Source: an uncultured Methanosarcinales archaeon (lineage in GTDB: Archaea > Halobacteriota > Methanosarcinia > Methanotrichales > Methanotrichaceae). Taken from it: a stretch of DNA of 9,631 bases. Shown in pieces: positions 6,416 through 9,631 of the stretch. The position numbers and the translations under genes were made by a program. Numbering within the stretch: position 1 is the stretch's first letter; the number at the start of each line of letters is the position of its first letter. The stretch covers positions 1-9,631 of the forward strand of contig CALMJN010000368.1 of assembly GCA_937864385.1 (NCBI GenBank), given 5' to 3'. The notes beneath the pieces are model-generated. The model was not told where the DNA came from. It was given only the letters and a program-made list of their open reading frames with translations, and did no database searches.

Positions 6416-8452
6416 ATGACAAAAGTGCTTGTTCCAACTGTCTGTCCCTATTGCGGTGCAGGCTGCGGATTTTACGTTGCGGCAGAGAGGGAGAAGGCCA
6501 TCGGGATAGAATATATGCTTGACCATCCCGTAAGCCAGGGGGCTTTATGCGCCAAGGGAAATGCGGCTTTGGAGATCCTATACCACCCGGATAGGCTCAC
6601 CTCTCCCCTCAAGAGAAGAGGCGAAGGCTGGGCCAGGATCTCCTGGCAGGAGGCCCTGGATCTGGTGGCTAAGGGCCTGGGCCAGGCCAGGAAAAAGCAC
6701 GGTCCCCGGAGCCTTGCTTTCCTGTCCTCCTCCAAGTGCAGCAATGAGGACAATTACCTGATGCAAAAGCTGGCCCGCCTGCTGGGCTCGCCCCACATAG
6801 ACAATTGCGCCCGCCTCTGCCATGCTCCGTCCGTGGTTGGGCTGAACAAAACCCTGGGGGCGGCGGGAATGACCAATCCCATACCGGACATCGCCAGCTC
6901 CAGGTGCATATTCATCATCGGATCGAACCTGGCCGAGAACCATCCGGTCATATCCCGCTGGGTCCACCGGGCCAAGGACCGGGGAGCGATGGTGATCGTG
7001 GCCGATCCCCGCGCCACGCCCACCTCATGGATGGCGGATGTATTTCTGCAGCTGGAGCCCGGAACGGATGTGGCTCTCTTGAATGGCATGGCCCATGTGA
7101 TCATCAATGAGGGGCTGATAAACAGAGAATATATCGCCCAGAAGACGAAAGGCTTTGAGGCTCTGTCCCGGGCGGTAAAGGATTTTACTCCTCAGAGGAC
7201 AGCAGAGATCACCGGGATTGCCCCAGAGGATATAGTGCGGGCAGCCCGGGCCTATGCCACCTCTCCTGCTTCTGCCATTTTATACTCCATGGGCATAACC
7301 CAGCACAGCACGGGAACAGACAATGTTCAGTCAATATCCAACCTGGCCCTGATCTGCGGCCAGATGGGAAGGCCCGGCACGGGAGTCATGCCCCTGCGGG
7401 GCCAGAACAACGTCCAGGGAGCCTGCGATATGGGTGCCCTGGCAGAGTTTTATCCCGGTTATAAAAAGGCTGATGATCCCAATACCATCCGTTATTTCCG
7501 AGAAGCCTGGAATGCCCCGGATCTGCCCCCGGGGCCGGGGCTCACTGCCACAGAGATGATTGAGGCCGCAGGGGCAGGAGAGATTAAAGCCATGTATATC
7601 ATGGGCGAGGACCCGGCCAACTCCGATCCCTGCAGCGAGCATGCCAGGCGGTCTTTAGAAAGCCTGGACTTTTTAGTGGTGCAGGATATATTCATGACCG
7701 CCACAGCCCAGCTGGCGGATGTTGTTTTGCCCGGAGCGGTCTGGGCGGAGAAGGAGGGAAGCTTCACCAATACGGAGAGGCGGGTGCAGTGGAGCCATAA
7801 AGCCATTGAGCCGCCGGGAGAGGCCCGCTCCGACAGGGGTATAATCTGCGATGTGGCCCGGTCCCTGGGGCTGCAATTCGATTATCCTGATGCAGCAAGC
7901 GTTCTGGCCGAGATAAACCGGACCGTTCCCCAGTATGCCGGCATCCTCCGGGAGCGGCTGGAGGGCTCCAGCCTGGTCTGGCCCTGCCCCACTGTCGATC
8001 ATCCGGGAACTCCCATACTTCATCGCTCCGGATTCAATCTGGCGGAAGGCAGAGCCAGCCTAATCCCCGTTCCCTTCAGTCCGGCGGCGGAAGCAGCAAG
8101 CCGGAATCATCCTTTTATCCTCACCACAGGCCGGGTGGCGGTGCACCACAATGCCGGGTCCATGACCAGAAGAAGCCCCTCGCTGATCAGCCGGGAGCCC
8201 GATCTCTTTGTAGAGATGAACCGGGAAGATGCGGCGGCTCTGGATGTGGAAGATGGTGACGAGGTCAGAGTTGCTACAGCGCGGGGGGAGACAGCAGCTT
8301 ATGCCCGGCTCACGGATCGGCTGAAAAAGGGTGTGGTCTTCATGCCCTTCCACTTCCCCGGAACCAATATCCTCACCACGGATGCTATAGATCCGGAGGC
8401 CCGGATACCTGAATTCAAGGTCTGTGCCTGCAATGTCTTTCGGAGGGATTAA
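6416..8452 (+). CDS. fdhA: FdhA-like molybdopterin oxidoreductase (formate dehydrogenase catalytic subunit, Cys type)
   Basis: A 678-residue member of the DMSO-reductase superfamily, close in length to methanogen FdhA and E. coli FdhF. One N-terminal [4Fe-4S] cluster is bound by Cys10, Cys13, Cys17 and Cys45. Lys47 matches the Lys that links the cluster to the cofactor in FdhF. NCARLCHAPSV places Cys135-His136 at the FdhF Sec140-His141 site, so the metal ligand is cysteine. Arg328 and Gln330 in LRGQNNVQGACDMG match the formate-binding pair. A C-terminal cofactor-binding domain (~560-678) is present. Expected reaction: formate to CO2 plus two electrons. ATG 6416 was preferred over GTG 6407 because GTGAT (6407-6411) then serves as ribosome site. 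It lies 20 bases after gltB3 and abuts the HycB-like gene. No F420-reducing FdhB is seen. Formate is the likeliest substrate; another small substrate is possible. Confidence 0.88.
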   Translation: MTKVLVPTVCPYCGAGCGFYVAAEREKAIGIEYMLDHPVSQGALCAKGNAALEILYHPDRLTSPLKRRGEGWARISWQEALDLVAKGLGQARKKHGPRSLAFLSSSKCSNEDNYLMQKLARLLGSPHIDNCARLCHAPSVVGLNKTLGAAGMTNPIPDIASSRCIFIIGSNLAENHPVISRWVHRAKDRGAMVIVADPRATPTSWMADVFLQLEPGTDVALLNGMAHVIINEGLINREYIAQKTKGFEALSRAVKDFTPQRTAEITGIAPEDIVRAARAYATSPASAILYSMGITQHSTGTDNVQSISNLALICGQMGRPGTGVMPLRGQNNVQGACDMGALAEFYPGYKKADDPNTIRYFREAWNAPDLPPGPGLTATEMIEAAGAGEIKAMYIMGEDPANSDPCSEHARRSLESLDFLVVQDIFMTATAQLADVVLPGAVWAEKEGSFTNTERRVQWSHKAIEPPGEARSDRGIICDVARSLGLQFDYPDAASVLAEINRTVPQYAGILRERLEGSSLVWPCPTVDHPGTPILHRSGFNLAEGRASLIPVPFSPAAEAASRNHPFILTTGRVAVHHNAGSMTRRSPSLISREPDLFVEMNREDAAALDVEDGDEVRVATARGETAAYARLTDRLKKGVVFMPFHFPGTNILTTDAIDPEARIPEFKVCACNVFRRD

Positions 8453-8893
8453 ATGGCGGTTTATATTGATATAAACAGATGCATCGGCTGCCGCTCCTGC
8501 GAGGTGGCCTGCCAGAGGGTGCACGGCGGACATGGACATATCAATGTGCACTATGTAAGAGAATATGCCGCCGTTCCCGTTTTATGCCATCATTGCCAGG
8601 AGGCAGGCTGCACTATGGTCTGCTTTACCGGAGCCCTGCATAAAGAGGGAGAGTGCACCGCCTTTGATGTAGAGAAGTGCACCGGCTGCGGCTTATGCGC
8701 CCTGGCCTGCCCCTTCGGGGTGGTCTGGACGGATAAGATAGCTCATAAGTGCGACCTCTGCCAGGGCCGAGAGGAAGGGCCGGCCTGCATCGCCACCTGT
8801 CCGGCCAATGCCCTGTCTGATGATTTTGATCTGGCGACTCGCCGGGCAAGGGAGCGTGCCGTTCGAGCTGCAGCCGTAGGAGGCAAAAGATGA
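8453..8893 (+). CDS. HycB/HydN-like four-cluster [4Fe-4S] electron-transfer subunit
   Basis: A 146-residue polyferredoxin of the type that pairs with molybdopterin enzymes (HycB, HydN, DMSO-reductase beta family). Four clusters can be read: Cys10/13/16/20, Cys45/48/53/57, Cys76/79/82/86 and Cys100/103/112/116, with the family's cross-ligation expected. The second motif ends in Cys-Phe rather than Cys-Pro. No signal peptide or membrane segment is present, so it is cytosolic. The ATG abuts the fdhA stop codon and follows GGAGGG (8442-8447). The stop overlaps the next gene by an ATGA. It probably takes electrons from the FdhA cluster and passes them on, replacing the F420-dependent FdhB of other methanogens. 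Confidence 0.9.
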   Translation: MAVYIDINRCIGCRSCEVACQRVHGGHGHINVHYVREYAAVPVLCHHCQEAGCTMVCFTGALHKEGECTAFDVEKCTGCGLCALACPFGVVWTDKIAHKCDLCQGREEGPACIATCPANALSDDFDLATRRARERAVRAAAVGGKR

Positions 8894-9309
8894 TACGAGT
8901 CGACGCCAGGCTCTGTCTGGGATGCATGTCCTGCTCCAATGTCTGTCCCAGCCAGAATATAACCAGAAGCGAGATCGATGGGAAAAGGACAGTTCACTGG
9001 AAGAGATGCAAAGAGGAGTGCGACCTATGCGTGGAGCTCTGTCCGGCCAAAGCTCTATCTTTAGTGCCCTGGGATGAGAATGTTCCTGAGCCCGAGATCT
9101 CCTTTGATCTGGTTGCCTGCAAGATCTGTGGTTCTCCCTATGCCACGGAGCCCATGCTGCAAAGAATCGAGTCATCCCTTCCTCAAGAGATGCAGAAGGA
9201 TGCGGGCGGCCTGGAGTGGATCCGCATCTGTCCTGTCTGCAGGCGCAATTTAGAGGCGGAGGGGACTGCCAGGCAGGTGGTGCTGGCCAGGAGCAGGAAA
9301 AGAGCCTGA
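8890..9309 (+). CDS. HycF/HyfH-like ferredoxin protein with two Cys pairs at the C-terminus
   Basis: A 139-residue protein. One standard [4Fe-4S] motif is Cys9/12/15/19 followed by Pro. A second has unusual spacing, Cys40-x3-Cys44-x2-Cys47-x3-Cys51-Pro. CKICGSPYAT (Cys77/80) and CPVCRRN (Cys114/117) form two CxxC knuckles ~34 residues apart, as in HycF/HyfH-type subunits, and may bind zinc or iron. No membrane helix is seen. In formate hydrogenlyases this subunit carries electrons from the HycB-like protein to the hydrogenase. Here the hydrogenase is not in view, so it may feed another acceptor. Translation starts at an ATGA overlap with a strong AGGAGG (8878-8883) six bases upstream. Confidence 0.82.
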   Translation: MIRVDARLCLGCMSCSNVCPSQNITRSEIDGKRTVHWKRCKEECDLCVELCPAKALSLVPWDENVPEPEISFDLVACKICGSPYATEPMLQRIESSLPQEMQKDAGGLEWIRICPVCRRNLEAEGTARQVVLARSRKRA

Positions 9310-9362
9310 AAAGAGAGATTCGGATATTTCAAAGGCCCATCTTTCAGGCAAAATCGAAAAAG

Positions 9363-9631
9363 ATGGAAAGGAATGGACCCATAATCGTTGACGGGGATCT
9401 CCGCACTCGCTGTGGGATCTGCTCGGTAGTCTGCCCCTCGGTAATCACCGTCGCCGGATACGATGGCGGCCTTCCTTTGGTCGGAAGAGAGTATGCGGCC
9501 ATCTGTCTGCAATGCGGCCACTGCCAAGCCTTTTGCCCCACCGGAGCGCTGACACTCAACCTGCGCCCTAAGAGAGAATGCCCCTGCCGGAGGGGGCAGG
9601 CGAGATCGCGCTGCGGTCGCGCGGCACGCCG
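9363..9631 (+). CDS. Partial ferredoxin-domain protein, possibly a ferredoxin-nitroreductase fusion (cut by window edge)
   Basis: The frame opens at ATG 9363, 53 bases after the HycF-like gene, and stays open to the right edge (89 complete codons). A first cluster motif has Cys17/20/24 followed by Pro, but the expected leading Cys at position 14 is Arg (CGC). The second is complete: Cys48/51/54/58, in ICLQCGHCQAFCPTGAL. This spacing and wording resemble the N-terminal ferredoxin domain of flavin nitroreductase-like proteins; the flavin domain would lie beyond the window. After residue 72 the annotated frame becomes Arg/Cys-rich, whereas the +2 frame from 9581 reads PLPEGAGEIALRSRGTP. This hints at a frameshift or sequence error. 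No strong ribosome site precedes 9363. The ferredoxin domain is well supported; the fusion is a guess. Confidence 0.6.
   Translation, partial: MERNGPIIVDGDLRTRCGICSVVCPSVITVAGYDGGLPLVGREYAAICLQCGHCQAFCPTGALTLNLRPKRECPCRRGQARSRCGRAAR

Noticed and set aside
6818..6820. Possible selenocysteine at the FdhA active site
   Set aside because: The codon is TGC, not TGA, so the enzyme is the cysteine form.
1..9631. CRISPR arrays, tRNA or rRNA genes, insertion sequences
   Set aside because: No regularly spaced identical repeats, cloverleaf sequences, transposase frames or terminal repeats were seen. The only tandem repeat is the short array at 1008-1088.

Overview
The window looks like a piece of a methanogenic euryarchaeal chromosome. 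Genes are tightly packed and start with AGGAGG/GTGAT-type Shine-Dalgarno sites. Promoters are TATA boxes, not -35/-10 pairs. ATA (Ile) and AGG/AGA (Arg) codons are frequent, and glutamate synthase is split over three genes in the archaeal way. A Methanothrix (Methanosaeta)-like source fits best, but that is inference from gene content and style. All genes read on the + strand.

Layout: (1) 94-873 encodes a secreted TPR-repeat protein. Its start codon lies inside a potential hairpin. (2) 874-1295 is a 422-base regulatory stretch. It holds T-tract termination signals, a four-unit ~20-nt tandem repeat ending at a TATA box, several TCATAA/TTATGA boxes, and the proximal promoter of glnA. (3) 1296-2630 is glnA (type I-alpha glutamine synthetase), closed by a hairpin terminator. 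(4) 2646-2937 carries a second TATA promoter, a box shared with the glnA promoter and a ~140-nt leader. (5) 2938-6395 is a three-gene glutamate synthase operon: class II amidotransferase, ferredoxin-FMN synthase subunit and GXGXG subunit. (6) 6416-9309 encodes a Cys-type FdhA-like molybdopterin oxidoreductase, a four-cluster HycB-like protein and a HycF-like ferredoxin protein, all overlapping or abutting. (7) From 9363 to the right edge is the start of a two-[4Fe-4S] ferredoxin-domain protein, perhaps a ferredoxin-nitroreductase fusion. It is cut by the window and has some odd features.

How they fit: GlnA makes glutamine from glutamate and ammonium. The three-part synthase moves the amide nitrogen to 2-oxoglutarate and needs two electrons. 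There is no GltD-type NADPH subunit in the window. Instead, 20 bases after the synthase genes, a formate-dehydrogenase-like module begins. It has iron-sulfur electron-transfer subunits in place of the usual F420-reducing FdhB. The most interesting hypothesis is a formate-fed, ferredoxin-type electron supply to glutamate synthase. This rests on gene order, domain content and missing partners, and is not proven by the sequence.
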